Source: an uncultured Flavobacteriales bacterium | GTDB lineage: Bacteria; Bacteroidota; Bacteroidia; Flavobacteriales_G; Salibacteraceae | Length of the DNA stretch: 64,000 nt | Direction: 5' to 3' | NCBI GenBank assembly: GCA_937899835.1 | Contig: CALCCE010000138.1 | Location: 181,931-245,930, forward strand | Translations under genes and position numbers: made by a program | Notes under the pieces: generated by a model | Seen by the model: only the letters and a program-made list of their open reading frames with translations | Database searches by the model: none | Told to the model about the DNA's origin: nothing | Shown here: positions 1-10,314 of the stretch, one piece after another | Numbering within the stretch: position 1 is the first letter of the stretch | How the letters are laid out: each line of letters opens with the position of its first letter

Positions 1-538
1 CGAGGAGGTAAAAACAGCCTGAATAAGTACTTCTGCACAAAGTAAAAGCAAGATCGAGTCAAGGAAGGGTTATCTGAACAATGCTGTTGTACCGTTAACG
101 TTATGCACTGCTTTATTAGTGTTTTTCCAATAGCATACCTTATAAATGGCTTTGATTTCGAGAGAGAAACCTTGCCATTTCCACTTACTGACAAATCAAC
201 CCGCTCCCCGGCAAAAAGCTGCCACTTTCTAAACGGTGGTAGCCCTACAAGAGTTGCTAACGTAAATTCACATCAACAACATCATCCTCCTGTATCCGCG
301 GAAAGCCCCGGGCCAATTAGTAAGGTTGAGTGACGACAGCCTGAAGACCGGAAGCCTGGGTGCTAACCGCCGGATCAAGAGAAAGAGTTAAAGAAATACC
401 CAACCCGACAACTAGCAATAGCTAACTAAGCCTGCAGGGTCGGCACAGTCAACTGAACAAATAGCTTTGAACCAAGAGGGAAGGTTCGAGCGGGCCAATC
501 GAACGGACAGTTGATTTTGTTGCCCCGGCAGGTTTTTT
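1..538. other. Intergenic stretch without a supportable gene
   Basis: I see no convincing coding region here. A short open frame reads from base 1 to a TAA at 43-45 and could be the tail of a gene starting outside the window, but 14 codons are too few to judge. An imperfect hairpin lies at 218-243 (eight pairs including one G-T, ten-base loop) without a T-tract, so I do not call it a terminator. The open frame at 103-333 lacks any domain, signal peptide or Bacteroidota-like promoter and is probably chance. Confidence 0.5.
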
Positions 539-1087
539 TTATGCTTTCTGCCGAAACAAAGGCAAGCGCCATTTGAGTGCAATGACCTGAGTAATAAATC
601 CACCCACCAAGGTTTTCATCAAACTTCCCGGAGCCAGCTTTTCAAATAGAGACTGCGCGAATTCGAGGTTGCCCCTTTGCCAGGCAATCCAGGTGAAACC
701 CAACACCAGAATGATACCATGGCCTAAGCCCCAAAGCAGCATTGGAAAAGGAAATTGCCGGGTATCTCCGCGGTTGGAAGTCCAGCCTACCGCCCACGCG
801 CCAATCACAAAGGCAAGGAGAAATCCCCCGGTTGGACCCGCTATTACGTCCCAACCGTTGGCTCCTCCGGCGTAAACTGGAAGGCCCAAAATACCTAATA
901 AAACGTATAAGCCTACTGAAACACTTCCCCACAAAGGCCCCAAAATCACAGCTACCAACAGTACGCCAAAGGTTTGGCCGGTAATGGGTACATCGGTTCC
1001 CGGCAATTCAAAAGCCAACTGGGCGGTGAGGGTAATAAACGCCACACCCGCAAGGGTAAAACCAATTTTTGATCCTATCTTATCCAA
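539..1087 (-). CDS. bioY: Biotin transporter BioY (S component)
   Basis: BioY is the substrate-binding membrane (S) component of biotin ECF transporters and can import biotin alone or with an EcfAT module. The 182-residue product has the usual BioY length and about five to six hydrophobic segments. Near residues 31-50 it has the family's signature, an FELPGTDVPITGQTFGVLL stretch followed by LGPLWG, and a G-rich central segment (YAGGANGWDVIAGPTGGFLLAF) typical of the family. It stands alone: no bioMN/ecfAT genes are next to it, so it either works alone or uses a module encoded elsewhere. The start ATG at 1085-1087 gives MDKIGSK followed directly by the first membrane helix. No biotin-operator-like palindrome was recognised upstream. 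The family call is firm; solo function is inference. Confidence 0.9.
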   Translation of the reverse strand: MDKIGSKIGFTLAGVAFITLTAQLAFELPGTDVPITGQTFGVLLVAVILGPLWGSVSVGLYVLLGILGLPVYAGGANGWDVIAGPTGGFLLAFVIGAWAVGWTSNRGDTRQFPFPMLLWGLGHGIILVLGFTWIAWQRGNLEFAQSLFEKLAPGSLMKTLVGGFITQVIALKWRLPLFRQKA

Positions 1088-1340
1088 GAATTAAGAGGGT
1101 TTGGCTTGGCGAATACATATTTCTGCGTTCCGGTCAACTGCTTCCAGTGAGTGGGAATAAACCTGCCGGAATTACTTGATAAACGAAGGGAATCTATCCA
1201 GCTAAGGGACACCCAACGGCTTTAAACTGAGGCTGCAAAACTAATTCGATTCCTCCTAAAAAGGAAGATTTCCAACCGTAATCTAATTGAAGGTCGGCAT
1301 AAGCAACCATTTGTCGTTTTTTGACCTCAATTAGAATAAG

Positions 1341-3335
1341 ATGCAGCAGCGCTCTCACCCTCGTCTCCTGCGAATCTTCATAGGCTTTGTATTTGGATTC
1401 ATTTGGTGTTGCTCATTGGATGAATGCAAAGCCCAGGTTCGCTTTCACAAAACCTTCCCTGGCTACAACATCGGGCCGTTTCCTAACATTGAAGTACTTA
1501 CCGATGGGGGCTGGATTGTAGCAGCTGCAGGTAGCTCCCCTCCAGGCAGCACCACCATTGGCGTAGCACTTTTAAGGTACGATCGCTATGGCAATTTGAA
1601 ATGGAGTAGAGCCCTAACAACTCCCAACGATGGGTTGCAATTCAGCGACCTAAAGGTCGATTCGAGGGGCAATTACCTTGTGGCTGGCTATTATGGCTCC
1701 AATGCTCCCTTCAAATCCTTCCTTGCCTACATTTCTTCTACTGGTAATTTGCTGTGGCACCGGGTGAGCCAAACCCAGGAGGAAGAGTTCACCTATTCGG
1801 TGGTAGAAGCTACCGACGGAAACTTTGCCATTTTTGGTATTCAAAGACCCAATGCCAGCAGCAACGGGAAAGGCTTTATTGTGAAAATAGACCGCCAGGG
1901 CAATGTATTATGGTCCAACCACTACTTTCAGGCCGGCATTTGGGGAGAGATGATTGCTACCAGCGATGGTGGATATCTTTGCCGAACGGGTGTTCTAATC
2001 TACAAAGTAGCCGCCAACGGCAGCCTGGATTGGGGACTGAATACGAATGTTTCGCCAACCGGCAGTCCCATTGAGGTGAACGACGGCTACATTTACCCAT
2101 GGTATGGTGGCGGCATTGGGTCGCTGGTAAAAATGGACAAAACGGGCAACCTGCTTTGGAGCAGCCAAGCCGCTTCGGTCACCGAAACCCATCGCTTGGT
2201 ACAAACCGCCACCGGCAATCTATTGGTGGTTGGCAACTACAACTTTGGCACTACCAACGAATTGGTTTTTGCGGAGTTTGACCCCAACGGTCAATTTGTG
2301 AAGGCCAACCGTTTCAACAACCTCAACGCACCTCTTGGCTATAGAAATACCCATACGGCTTTGCATCCAGACGGTGGTGTGGTGGTCTGTGGAACCAATG
2401 GTTCAAGCCCCGCAGGACCAATGTTTATGGTTAAGACCAATGCCAACTGGGAAGTAGGGTGCTCCGATACCCCGGATACCGCAACTACTCCTTCCATTGT
2501 TCCGTTTTTGACCCCAACTACAACAACGGTGCAAACAATTCCCTTTCCGATGCAAACGGAAAGTTTCACCATCAGCAACCTGAATCTTCTGGAAAATACC
2601 GAATGCTATTCTTGCGACAGCATTGTGTTGGAATTGGGCAACGATACTGTCGTTTGCCCGGATTCTTCGTTCGTAATTCGTCCTCAGCTTCAGAATGCCT
2701 TTGACATCATTTGGTCTACCGGAGCCAACTCCGACACCTTGGTGCCCGATTCAACGGGCTGGTATTGGTTAGAAGCCAGGAGCCTTTGCGACACGATAAT
2801 TGATTCTATTTGGGTAGAAATTCCGGCAAGGCTGCAACCGAAAATCAGTGCATCTCCGAAAGAAGGTTCTCCCTTCGATCCTTTTTTCATTCAAAACCTA
2901 TCGGAAAACAATGCCCCTTTCGAGTGGGTGCTGAGTGATGGCGGCACCGCCAATACTGATGAGTTTTACCACACCTTCAATGAAAATGGCCGCCACACCA
3001 TTACGCTTTGGCAAGAAGACACCCATGGATGTCGGTATTGGGATTCTACCTTCGTAGAGGTAAAGTTTTTAGCGTATTATCTCCCCAATGCATTCAGTCC
3101 AAATGGAGACGGCGACAACGACCGGTTTGGTCCCATCGCCGATGGCATAACCGATTATGAACTTCAGGTATTTAACCGTTGGGGAGAGCAGCTTTTCGTG
3201 GGTCAAAACCAACCCTGGGACGGGCAACACTATTCTGTTCCCGCTCCTCAAGGGGTATACGTTTATCGACTGCGCATACAGACGATTTTTGGCGATGTTC
3301 AATATCCGCAGGGGTCGTTTACCCTGATTCGATAA
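1341..3335 (+). CDS. T9SS type B cargo protein with propeller-like repeats, PKD-like domain and CHU_C sorting domain
   Basis: A 664-residue secreted protein of unknown role. The N-terminus (residues 1-32) is a signal peptide with a hydrophobic core around IFIGFVFGFIW ending in CKAQ. Residues about 40-390 contain repeated 'G-N-LLW' units (GNLKW, GNLLWH, GNVLWS, GNLLWS), the pattern of a beta-propeller of the kind common in Bacteroidota surface proteins. A PKD-like segment follows at about 500-575 (FEWVLSDGG...TFNENGRHTITL). The last roughly 85 residues match the gliding-motility-associated C-terminal domain: YLPNAFSPNGDGDNDRF, then YELQVFNRWGEQLF, WDG and GVYVYRL. That domain directs secretion and anchoring through the type IX system. 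Its stop codon lies 4 bases from the leuS stop on the other strand, with no clear terminator between. Likely outer-membrane attached or extracellular; ligand unknown. Confidence 0.85.
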   Translation: MQQRSHPRLLRIFIGFVFGFIWCCSLDECKAQVRFHKTFPGYNIGPFPNIEVLTDGGWIVAAAGSSPPGSTTIGVALLRYDRYGNLKWSRALTTPNDGLQFSDLKVDSRGNYLVAGYYGSNAPFKSFLAYISSTGNLLWHRVSQTQEEEFTYSVVEATDGNFAIFGIQRPNASSNGKGFIVKIDRQGNVLWSNHYFQAGIWGEMIATSDGGYLCRTGVLIYKVAANGSLDWGLNTNVSPTGSPIEVNDGYIYPWYGGGIGSLVKMDKTGNLLWSSQAASVTETHRLVQTATGNLLVVGNYNFGTTNELVFAEFDPNGQFVKANRFNNLNAPLGYRNTHTALHPDGGVVVCGTNGSSPAGPMFMVKTNANWEVGCSDTPDTATTPSIVPFLTPTTTTVQTIPFPMQTESFTISNLNLLENTECYSCDSIVLELGNDTVVCPDSSFVIRPQLQNAFDIIWSTGANSDTLVPDSTGWYWLEARSLCDTIIDSIWVEIPARLQPKISASPKEGSPFDPFFIQNLSENNAPFEWVLSDGGTANTDEFYHTFNENGRHTITLWQEDTHGCRYWDSTFVEVKFLAYYLPNAFSPNGDGDNDRFGPIADGITDYELQVFNRWGEQLFVGQNQPWDGQHYSVPAPQGVYVYRLRIQTIFGDVQYPQGSFTLIR

Positions 3336-3339
3336 AGCC

Positions 3340-5898
3340 TTAAACGACTACGTTCACAATTCTCTTAGGTACCACAATCACTTTTCGCGGAGTTTTTCCA
3401 TCCAACCAGCGGGCTGCATTTTCATCGGCCAATACCGCTTTCTCAATGTCGTCTTTGCCCATATCAGCCGGTAATTCGATCTTAAACCGCATTTTGCCAT
3501 TGAATGAAACCGGATAACTGATGGAGTTTTCTATCAGGTATTTGACCTCAAGCATCGGATAGGCTTCGTGGGTCAAACTCTCCGAATGCCCCATTTGCCG
3601 CCAGAGTTCTTCAGCAATGTGTGGCGCATAAGGCGCTAACAGCAACACCAAAGGTTCCAAAATGGCGCGCTTGTTACATTTCAGGTCGGTCAATTCGTTG
3701 ACACATACCATAAAATGGCTCACCGGTGTATTGAAAGAAAAGCGTTCTACATCTTCCGTGATCCGCTTAATGGCCTGGTGCAAGGCTTTCAACTCTTTGT
3801 CGTTGGCGGCCTCTTCCGAAATCACCAATTGACCGTCTTGCACAAACAAGCGCCAGAGCTTTCTCAAAAAGCGGTGGACGCCCTCAATCCCTTTGGTATT
3901 CCAGGGTTTGCTCTGCTCAATGGGCCCTAAGAACATTTCGTGCAACCGCAGTGTGTCGGCACCATAAGCCTCACAAATGTCATCGGGGTTCACCACATTG
4001 TTGTAGCGCTTACTCATTTTTTGACCGTCTTCGGCCAGGATCATTCCTTGGTTGATGAGTTTTTGCGCAGGCTCTTCAATGTTGAGGAATCCACGGTCTT
4101 TCAAAAACTTGGTCCAGAAACGGATGTACAAGAGGTGCCCGGTAGCATGTTCTGCCCCACCCATATAAAGGTCTACCTGGCCCCAATAGTCGGCCACCTT
4201 AGGATCGATAATGGCATTGTCGTTCTCGGGGTCCATATACCTTAGGTAATACCAGGAAGATCCAGCCCAACCGGGCATGGTACTGGCTTCTATCGGATCA
4301 CCATCTTCGGTTTTCCAACTGGCCGACCGTGCCAAGGGCGGGTCACCATCTTCAGTAGGCTGAAATTTATCTACCTCAGGCAGTTCTAATGGCAATTGAT
4401 CTTCCTTCATCAATACAGGAACACCGTCCTTGAAGTAGACCGGGAAAGGCTCTCCCCAATACCGCTGACGGCTGAAGATCGCATCCCGAATTCGAAAATT
4501 CACTTTCCGTTGGCCGAGATTATCGGTTTCTATTTTGTCTAAAATGGCGGCAATGGCCTCTTTCACCATCTTGCCATCTAAGAACCCTGAGTTGATGAGC
4601 ACACCGTCTTTGCGCTCATCGGCTCCTTCACTCACATCCTGACCTTCGATCACCGGCACGATCGGCAACTCAAAATGACGAGCAAAATTCCAGTCGCGTT
4701 GGTCGCCCGACGGAACGGCCATGATGGCTCCGGTACCATAACTGATCAATACGTAATCGCTGATCCAAATCGGAACGGGTTCGCCGGTAATTGGATTCAT
4801 CGCGAAGGCCCCGGTAAAAGCTCCGGTAACGCTCTTCACATCGGCCATGCGGTCTTTTTCAGATCGCTTGGCAGCAAAATCTACGTATGCTTCCACTTCG
4901 GCACGTTGCGCATCGGTAGTGATGGTATTCACCAACTCATGTTCCGGTGCCAGCACCATGAAGGTAGCTCCGAAAATGGTGTCGGGTCGGGTGGTAAAAA
5001 TCTCAATCGAGTGGTCGTGATTTTTTACTCCAAAATGAATGCTCGCTCCTTCAGAACGGCCTATCCAGTTGCGTTGAATTTCTTTGAGTGGGTCGGGCCA
5101 GTCAATGGTTTCCAGACCTTGCAACAGCCGATCGGCATAAGCCGTGATCCGCAGTGACCACTGTTGCATTTGCTTGCGTACCACCGGGTAATTCCCCCTT
5201 TCTGAAAGGCCGTCTTTTACCTCCTCATTGGCCAATACGGTTCCCAAAGCGGGGCACCAGTTCACCAAAGTTTCGGAGAGGAAAGCCAATCGGTAGTCTA
5301 GTAAAATATGTTGTTGCTCTTTTTCGCTCATGGCAGCCCATTCAGAGGCTGAAAATTGCTTTTCGGAGTCGGTAGCGGCTTTCAAATTTTCGGTCCCGCG
5401 CGCTTGCAGGTGTTGCACCAGGGTATCGATCGATTCGGCTCGATCTGCTTCTTGGTTGTACCAAGATTGAAAGAGTTGCATGAAAATCCACTGCGTCCAC
5501 CGGTAAAACTTAGGATCGCTGGTGCGTACTTCACGGCTCCAATCAAAGGAAAATCCGATGCGGTCCAGTTGCTCCCTATAGCGCTTAATGTTGGCTTCGG
5601 TAGTAACGGCAGGATGCTGGCCAGTTTCTACCGCATACTGTTCGGCAGGAAGGCCAAAGGCGTCATACCCCATGGGGTGTAGCACATTGAAACCTTTCAT
5701 CCGCTTGTAGCGGGAATAAATGTCGGAAGCGATGTATCCCAGGGGATGCCCTACGTGCAAGCCTTTTCCAGAGGGATAGGGAAACATATCGAGCACATAA
5801 TATTTCGGTCGATCGGATTGGTTTTCGGCCCGATAAGTATGGTTTTCGCTCCAATATTTTTGCCAGCGGGCTTCGATTTCCTTGAAATTATATTCCAT
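3340..5898 (-). CDS. leuS: Leucine--tRNA ligase
   Basis: Charges tRNA-Leu with leucine in the cytoplasm. The 852-residue protein has the class I signature HVGH at residues 48-51, inside a [18 protein letters not shown] context, and the KMSKR motif at about 627-631 ([16 protein letters not shown]). The connective editing domain lies between them, including [14 protein letters not shown] tryptophan- and tyrosine-rich [14 protein letters not shown] stretch precedes KMSKR, as in bacterial LeuRS. Relative to E. coli LeuRS there is an extra low-conservation segment near residues 150-195 ([15 protein letters not shown]...). The start ATG at 5896-5898 begins [16 protein letters not shown], the expected family N-terminus. 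It is divergent from ftsX with about 160 bases between, where competing hairpins are noted separately. Its substrate tRNA-Leu(CAA) is also encoded in this window. Confidence 0.97.
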   Translation of the reverse strand: MEYNFKEIEARWQKYWSENHTYRAENQSDRPKYYVLDMFPYPSGKGLHVGHPLGYIASDIYSRYKRMKGFNVLHPMGYDAFGLPAEQYAVETGQHPAVTTEANIKRYREQLDRIGFSFDWSREVRTSDPKFYRWTQWIFMQLFQSWYNQEADRAESIDTLVQHLQARGTENLKAATDSEKQFSASEWAAMSEKEQQHILLDYRLAFLSETLVNWCPALGTVLANEEVKDGLSERGNYPVVRKQMQQWSLRITAYADRLLQGLETIDWPDPLKEIQRNWIGRSEGASIHFGVKNHDHSIEIFTTRPDTIFGATFMVLAPEHELVNTITTDAQRAEVEAYVDFAAKRSEKDRMADVKSVTGAFTGAFAMNPITGEPVPIWISDYVLISYGTGAIMAVPSGDQRDWNFARHFELPIVPVIEGQDVSEGADERKDGVLINSGFLDGKMVKEAIAAILDKIETDNLGQRKVNFRIRDAIFSRQRYWGEPFPVYFKDGVPVLMKEDQLPLELPEVDKFQPTEDGDPPLARSASWKTEDGDPIEASTMPGWAGSSWYYLRYMDPENDNAIIDPKVADYWGQVDLYMGGAEHATGHLLYIRFWTKFLKDRGFLNIEEPAQKLINQGMILAEDGQKMSKRYNNVVNPDDICEAYGADTLRLHEMFLGPIEQSKPWNTKGIEGVHRFLRKLWRLFVQDGQLVISEEAANDKELKALHQAIKRITEDVERFSFNTPVSHFMVCVNELTDLKCNKRAILEPLVLLLAPYAPHIAEELWRQMGHSESLTHEAYPMLEVKYLIENSISYPVSFNGKMRFKIELPADMGKDDIEKAVLADENAARWLDGKTPRKVIVVPKRIVNVVV

Positions 5899-5926
5899 TG
5901 AAGTGGACTTGCGTAGGGTTATAAAT

Positions 5927-5957
5927 GGCTCAAAACCCGGACTGAGCCGGGCTTTTT
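5927..5957. terminator. Terminator-like hairpin with a competing alternative stem in the leuS/ftsX gap
   Basis: CCCGG (5936-5940) can pair with CCGGG (5947-5951), followed on the + strand by CTTTTTT. Overlapping it, GGCTC (5927-5931) can pair with GAGCC (5944-5948), so the two stems exclude each other. On the minus strand the first stem is followed by TTTT and would lie in the leuS leader. No gene upstream on the + strand needs a terminator here. It may be a regulatory leader or only a two-way stop; function is inference. Confidence 0.4.
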
Positions 5958-6056
5958 TGCGTGGCGCGAAGTTAGGAAAATCCCCTTTTAGAATGCGGCA
6001 CCTGTACTTATTCGGTAAGGCACATTTTCTTATTTTAGCCGCATCAATTTGCTCCT

Positions 6057-6935
6057 GTGAACATCTCCGAAGAAAAGATCAATCGCCGTAGGCTTACTTC
6101 CTCCTACTTTTCAGTCGTCGTTAGCGTTTCCCTCGTGCTGTTTATGCTGGGTTTAGTGGGCTTGCTCACCTTGCAAAGCCAGCGCCTTGCCGACTATTTC
6201 AAGGAGAACATCATGGTGGAAATCTTTTTGAAGGAGCGGGCCAAAACGGTGGACATCGAACGTTTTCTGAAATCACTGGACGCTTCCAACTATACCTTGG
6301 AAACCACTTATGTAGACAAGGAAGAGGCTGCACGCATTTACAAGGAACAGGTGGGAGAAGATTTTACCACTTTTCTCGACTCCAACCCCTTACCACACAG
6401 TTTGCAGGTGCGTCTCAAAGCGGCCTGGACCAACCCAGACAGTTTGGCGGTGTTAGAATCGCAATGGGCTGCCAACAAACTGGTAAAAGAAGTGAACTAC
6501 GAGCGCAACCTGGTGGACAAAGTCAACCGCAATACGCGCACTTTTGGTTTGATCATTTTGTGTTTCACGGCCTTGATGATGGCCATTGCCATTGCTTTGA
6601 TCAACAACAGCATCCGAATGGCGGTGTACTCGAAACGGTTTCTCATCAATTCTATGCGGCTGGTCGGGGCCACACCGGGCTTCATCCGGCGGCCTTTCAT
6701 CTGGAAGGGCTTGCTCAATGGTTTTCTGGCAGCATTGATCGCTATTGGTTTTTTGGTTTTGATCATTTACCTGGCGCAACGCGAATGGCCTGACCTCAAG
6801 CGTTTCCACGATCGGGATCTTTACCTCATCCTCTTCGGGGGCGTGATTGGCCTTGGGCTATTCATTTCCTGGATTTCTACTACCTTAGCGGTCCGAAAAT
6901 TTCTACGGATCAAGTCTGATCGATTGTACTATTAG
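6057..6935 (+). CDS. ftsX: Cell division protein FtsX
   Basis: FtsX is the permease-like partner of the FtsE ATPase. It couples the divisome to peptidoglycan hydrolase activation at the inner membrane. The 292-residue product has a first membrane helix at about 18-40, a periplasmic domain (about 45-170, including [20 protein letters not shown]) and three further helices in the C-terminal half, the FtsX topology. It starts at a GTG ([20 protein letters not shown]). ftsE is not adjacent, which is usual in Bacteroidota. It is followed after 18 bases by a DUF3098 gene and then uppP and truB, a gene order seen across this phylum, so co-transcription is likely. Confidence 0.9.
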   Translation: MNISEEKINRRRLTSSYFSVVVSVSLVLFMLGLVGLLTLQSQRLADYFKENIMVEIFLKERAKTVDIERFLKSLDASNYTLETTYVDKEEAARIYKEQVGEDFTTFLDSNPLPHSLQVRLKAAWTNPDSLAVLESQWAANKLVKEVNYERNLVDKVNRNTRTFGLIILCFTALMMAIAIALINNSIRMAVYSKRFLINSMRLVGATPGFIRRPFIWKGLLNGFLAALIAIGFLVLIIYLAQREWPDLKRFHDRDLYLILFGGVIGLGLFISWISTTLAVRKFLRIKSDRLYY

Positions 6936-6953
6936 ACTTTCAATTCACCGGAG

Positions 6954-7244
6954 ATGGCTGATAAAAAAAACCAAAAATCGACCCTGACCTTCCCCATGCG
7001 CAAGGAAAATTATATGCTGCTTATTGGTGGCGTGTTGCTTTCTTTGTTGGGTTTCATTTTCATGTCTGGTGGAGCTTCGGATGATCCAAACGTCTACAAC
7101 CCGGAAGTTTTCTCCTTCCGAAGAATCACCCTGGGCCCTGTATTTGTGATTGGTGGCTACATTGTAGTGTTGATGAGTATTCTGCGTAAGCCTAAGGGCG
7201 GAACTAAGGCCCCGGAAAACAAAGCGGAAGAAGCAGAGCTCTAA
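6954..7244 (+). CDS. DUF3098 small membrane protein
   Basis: A 96-residue protein with two hydrophobic helices (residues about 21-40, YMLLIGGVLLSLLGFIFMSG, and about 62-80, LGPVFVIGGYIVVLMSIL) joined by a short loop with N-P-E-V-F-S-FRR. This is the architecture of DUF3098, found almost only in Bacteroidota and typically between ftsX and uppP as here. The C-terminus is charged and likely cytoplasmic. The biochemical function is unknown. The position suggests a link to division or cell envelope assembly, which is inference from context only. Confidence 0.85.
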   Translation: MADKKNQKSTLTFPMRKENYMLLIGGVLLSLLGFIFMSGGASDDPNVYNPEVFSFRRITLGPVFVIGGYIVVLMSILRKPKGGTKAPENKAEEAEL

Positions 7245-7259
7245 GTTTTTACTCCTTTT

Positions 7260-8063
7260 ATGGATTTTTCTGAACTGTTGAAAGCCTTCATCCTGGGCAT
7301 CATCCAGGGTTTGACGGAGTTTTTGCCGGTGAGCAGTAGCGGCCACCTCGAGTTGGGAAAAGCCTTGCTGGAGTTCGGCCAAAACGAAGACGCGTTGCTG
7401 TTCTCCATCCTGGTACATGGTGCTACTGCGCTCAGTACAATCGTGGTTTTCCGAAAGGTGATTATCGATTTGTTCAAGGGATTACTCGAATTCCGATGGA
7501 ACGATTCTACCCGCTATGCTGCTATGATCTTGTTGTCCATGGTGCCAGTGGGCATTGTGGGTGTTGGTTTTGAAGATCACATTGAGGCTTTGTTCGAAGG
7601 CCAACTGGTTTTGGTGGGTTTTATGTTGATTCTTACCGGAGGGCTGCTATTTTTCACGGCAAAGGCAGGTAATCCAACCGGAAAGGTCACGTTTGGCAAA
7701 GCGGTACTGATTGGTTTGGCGCAAGCGGTGGCCATTCTTCCCGGCATCTCTCGGTCGGGCTCTACGATTTCTACTGCCCTATTGGCAGGAGTGAGTCGAG
7801 AAAATGCCGCCCGTTTTTCTTTTCTGATGGTTTTGCCGCCGATTTTAGGCGCTACGCTACTTGAGGTCAAAGACTATATCGAGGAGCCTAGCAGTGCTTT
7901 TAGTCCTGCTGCGCTGGCAGTGGGCTTTCTTGCCGCCTTTTTATCTGGTTTGCTGGCCTGCAACTGGATGATTCGCATTGTGAAAAATGCAAAGCTCCAA
8001 TACTTTGCGTGGTATTGTTTTGCCGTTGGTGCCCTCGCAGTTGTACTCAGTCTTTCCGCCTAA
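7260..8063 (+). CDS. uppP: Undecaprenyl-diphosphatase UppP (BacA)
   Basis: Removes a phosphate from undecaprenyl pyrophosphate to recycle the lipid carrier for peptidoglycan and surface polysaccharides, at the periplasmic face of the inner membrane. The 267 residues carry both family signatures: GLTEFLPVSSSGH (about 18-30, with the catalytic Glu) and PGISRSGSTIS (about 161-171, with the catalytic Arg/Ser). About eight hydrophobic segments are present. The gene starts 15 bases after the DUF3098 stop and is followed 6 bases later by truB, so it is clearly within an operon. Confidence 0.96.
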   Translation: MDFSELLKAFILGIIQGLTEFLPVSSSGHLELGKALLEFGQNEDALLFSILVHGATALSTIVVFRKVIIDLFKGLLEFRWNDSTRYAAMILLSMVPVGIVGVGFEDHIEALFEGQLVLVGFMLILTGGLLFFTAKAGNPTGKVTFGKAVLIGLAQAVAILPGISRSGSTISTALLAGVSRENAARFSFLMVLPPILGATLLEVKDYIEEPSSAFSPAALAVGFLAAFLSGLLACNWMIRIVKNAKLQYFAWYCFAVGALAVVLSLSA

Positions 8064-8069
8064 CTCGTT

Positions 8070-8795
8070 ATGCTAAAACCGAAGTACAACTTTTTAGGAG
8101 GTGAATTGCTGTTGGTGGACAAGCCGCTTACCTGGACTTCATTTGATGTAGTCAACAAGCTTCGATACTCTGTAAAAAGAGCTACTGGTGTGAAAAAGCC
8201 CAAAGTGGGACACGCTGGTACGCTTGATCCCTTGGCTACTGGCTTGCTGCTGATTTGCACGGGCAAATTCACCAAACGTCAAAACGAATACCAGGGACTC
8301 GACAAGGAATATACGGGTACATTTTGCCTTGGGGCTTCTACTCCATCCGTTGATTTGGAAACAGAAATTGACCAGCGCTATTCGCTGGAGGGATTGAAAG
8401 AAGCACAATTACTCGAGGCAGCACAAGCCTTAACCGGAACCATTCAGCAAATTCCTCCGGGATACTCGGCCATGCATGTGGACGGCGAACGGTCTTATCT
8501 TAAGGTGAGACGTGGCGAAGAGGTAATCTTAAAAGCCCGGGAAGTAGAAGTTCCGGTGTTTGAAATCGAAACTTCAAAATTTCCTGAAATAGCCTTTCGA
8601 ATTGTATGTAGTAAGGGGACCTACATTCGTTCGCTGGTAAGGGATTTCGGAGCATCGTTAAACAATGGGGCTTACCTCAGCGCACTTCGCCGAACGCGGA
8701 TTGGAGAGTACCGTGTCGAAAATGCGGATACGGTCCCTGATTTGACTGCTCATTTCGAGGCTTTGCTGGTAGATGCATCTGAAAAAGGATTGTAG
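8070..8795 (+). CDS. truB: tRNA pseudouridine(55) synthase TruB
   Basis: Converts uridine 55 in the T-loop of tRNAs to pseudouridine. The 241-residue product contains the catalytic motif VGHAGTLDPLATGLL (about 47-61, catalytic Asp in TLDP), the N-terminal VDKPLTWTSFDVV motif and the C-terminal-domain motif CSKGTYIRSLVRDFG (about 178-192). It is short compared with E. coli TruB (about 314) because it lacks most of the C-terminal PUA region, as is common in this phylum. It is the last gene before a gap of 68 bases with its own promoter-like element ahead of queA. Confidence 0.95.
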   Translation: MLKPKYNFLGGELLLVDKPLTWTSFDVVNKLRYSVKRATGVKKPKVGHAGTLDPLATGLLLICTGKFTKRQNEYQGLDKEYTGTFCLGASTPSVDLETEIDQRYSLEGLKEAQLLEAAQALTGTIQQIPPGYSAMHVDGERSYLKVRRGEEVILKAREVEVPVFEIETSKFPEIAFRIVCSKGTYIRSLVRDFGASLNNGAYLSALRRTRIGEYRVENADTVPDLTAHFEALLVDASEKGL

Positions 8796-8816
8796 TCTTA
8801 TATTATTTGATTTTCA

Positions 8817-8824
8817 TATTTTTG
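8817..8824 (+). promoter_or_regulatory. Candidate -7 element (TATTTTTG) ahead of queA
   Basis: A perfect match to the Bacteroidota TAnnTTTG -7 consensus, 39 bases upstream of the queA ATG. A convincing -33 TTTG at normal spacing is not visible. Confidence 0.4.
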
Positions 8825-8863
8825 CCGACAATTTTACCCATCCGCGTAAAGTCTTAAACGCAC

Positions 8864-9913
8864 ATGAAGTTATCCCAATTCAAATTCGAGCTTCCTTCTG
8901 AGTTAATTGCTAAGTACCCTTCCGAAGCTCGTGACGGGTCTCGTTTGATGGTTGTGAACCGTGAAAAGGGCTCGATTGAGCACAAGGTTTTTCGCGATGT
9001 TCTCGATTATTTCGACGATGGGGACGTAATGATCCTGAATAACACCAAGGTGTTTCCCGCTCGTTTGTACGGCAATAAAGAAAAAACCGGAGCCAAGATC
9101 GAGGTATTTCTTTTGAGGGAGCTCAACCGTGAGAGTAGACTTTGGGACGTTTTAGTAGACCCCGCTCGTAAAATTCGTATTGGAAACAAACTTTATATTG
9201 TCGAGGATGACTTGTTGGTTGCTGAGGAAATAGACAATACTACTTCGCGCGGGCGTACTTTGCGTTTCTTGTTCGACGGGCCTTACGAAGAGTTTAAAAA
9301 AACCATCGAATCGCTCGGCGAAACGCCACTTCCCAAATACATCAACCGCGATCCAAATCCGGACGATGAAGAGCGTTACCAGACCATATATGCCAAAGAG
9401 GAAGGGGCCGTTGCTGCACCTACCGCCGGGTTGCACTTCAGCCGCGAATTGTTGAAGCGCCTGGAGTTGAAAGGGGTTGACTTTGCCAACCTCACACTAC
9501 ACGTTGGATTGGGCACGTTTCGTCCGGTAGAGGTAGAAGACCTCACCAAGCACAAGATGGATTCGGAGCAAATGATCATCAGAGACGATGCGGTGAACAT
9601 TGTAAACTCTGCCAAGCGAGCCAAGAAACGAGTTTGCGCTGTGGGTACTACTTCCATGCGTTCCATCGAATCTTCGGTATCTACCGATGGTTTTTTAAAG
9701 CCTTATGAAGGGTGGACCAACCGGTTCATCTTCCCTCCTTATGAGTTTAGCATTGCCAATGCGATGGTGACCAATTTCCACGTTCCAGAGTCTACTCTGT
9801 TGATGATGGTGGCGGCATTCGGTGGCTACGACCTCATCATGGAAGCGTATCAGCAAGCCATCAAGGAGAAGTATCGCTTTTTCTCCTACGGAGACGCCAT
9901 GCTCATCATTTGA
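8864..9913 (+). CDS. queA: S-adenosylmethionine:tRNA ribosyltransferase-isomerase QueA
   Basis: Transfers and isomerises the ribosyl moiety of S-adenosylmethionine onto preQ1-tRNA to give epoxyqueuosine, a late step of queuosine synthesis. The 349-residue product starts [19 protein letters not shown], the standard QueA N-terminus, and contains ARDGSRLMV, the [21 protein letters not shown] stretch, and [14 protein letters not shown] followed by [10 protein letters not shown] and [13 protein letters not shown], all highly conserved in the family. Length matches the family. It follows truB in the same direction, so this part of the operon combines two tRNA modification genes. Confidence 0.97.
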   Translation: MKLSQFKFELPSELIAKYPSEARDGSRLMVVNREKGSIEHKVFRDVLDYFDDGDVMILNNTKVFPARLYGNKEKTGAKIEVFLLRELNRESRLWDVLVDPARKIRIGNKLYIVEDDLLVAEEIDNTTSRGRTLRFLFDGPYEEFKKTIESLGETPLPKYINRDPNPDDEERYQTIYAKEEGAVAAPTAGLHFSRELLKRLELKGVDFANLTLHVGLGTFRPVEVEDLTKHKMDSEQMIIRDDAVNIVNSAKRAKKRVCAVGTTSMRSIESSVSTDGFLKPYEGWTNRFIFPPYEFSIANAMVTNFHVPESTLLMMVAAFGGYDLIMEAYQQAIKEKYRFFSYGDAMLII

Positions 9914-10314
9914 TAATTCTGTCTCGGTCAACTTTTCAATAGTGACCGTTGTGGGCGGCCATGTGGCTTGCCTTCCAATTCATCTATCCAAGAAGGTTTT
10001 GTCTTCGTACGGTAAGCTTAACCTAATGCATGCCTAAAAAGCTTCACCTGCTTGCCATAGAAGATGACTGTTGTAAAGGTCTTCTTTCCAAGCTGAGTAC
10101 TTCTTAGCCATTGGCGTCCATGTCTCGCAATATCCTATCCCAAAGCGCTCACCGACCGATAAGCTGTTGATAACTTCCTATGCCCGCGACACAAGCCAGC
10201 ACCCAATAAGTCGTAATTTCGACCGTTCTTGATGGAACCCCTCGCCACGCTGTCTTATCCAAGGCAGGCCGCCATCTGAAGCGACTCACTAATCCGAAAC
10301 CAATTTATTGACTG
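9914..10314. other. 401-base gap between queA and the DUF4468 gene
   Basis: No supportable coding sequence, tRNA or strong terminator. A weak -7-like TAATTTCG occurs near 10210. The open frame overlapping the end of queA (to 10037) is out of frame with queA, has no recognisable features and is probably chance. Confidence 0.45.

Noticed and set aside
103..333. 76-codon + strand open frame at the left edge
   Set aside because: No domain, no promoter-like element and unusual composition; I cannot support it as a gene.
4675..5157. 160-codon open frame on the + strand inside leuS
   Set aside because: Antisense to the conserved LeuRS editing domain; no independent features.
5899..5960. T-box riboswitch in the leuS leader
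   Set aside because: No T-box sequence or specifier loop is visible, and T-boxes are not typical of Bacteroidota; only simple competing hairpins are seen.
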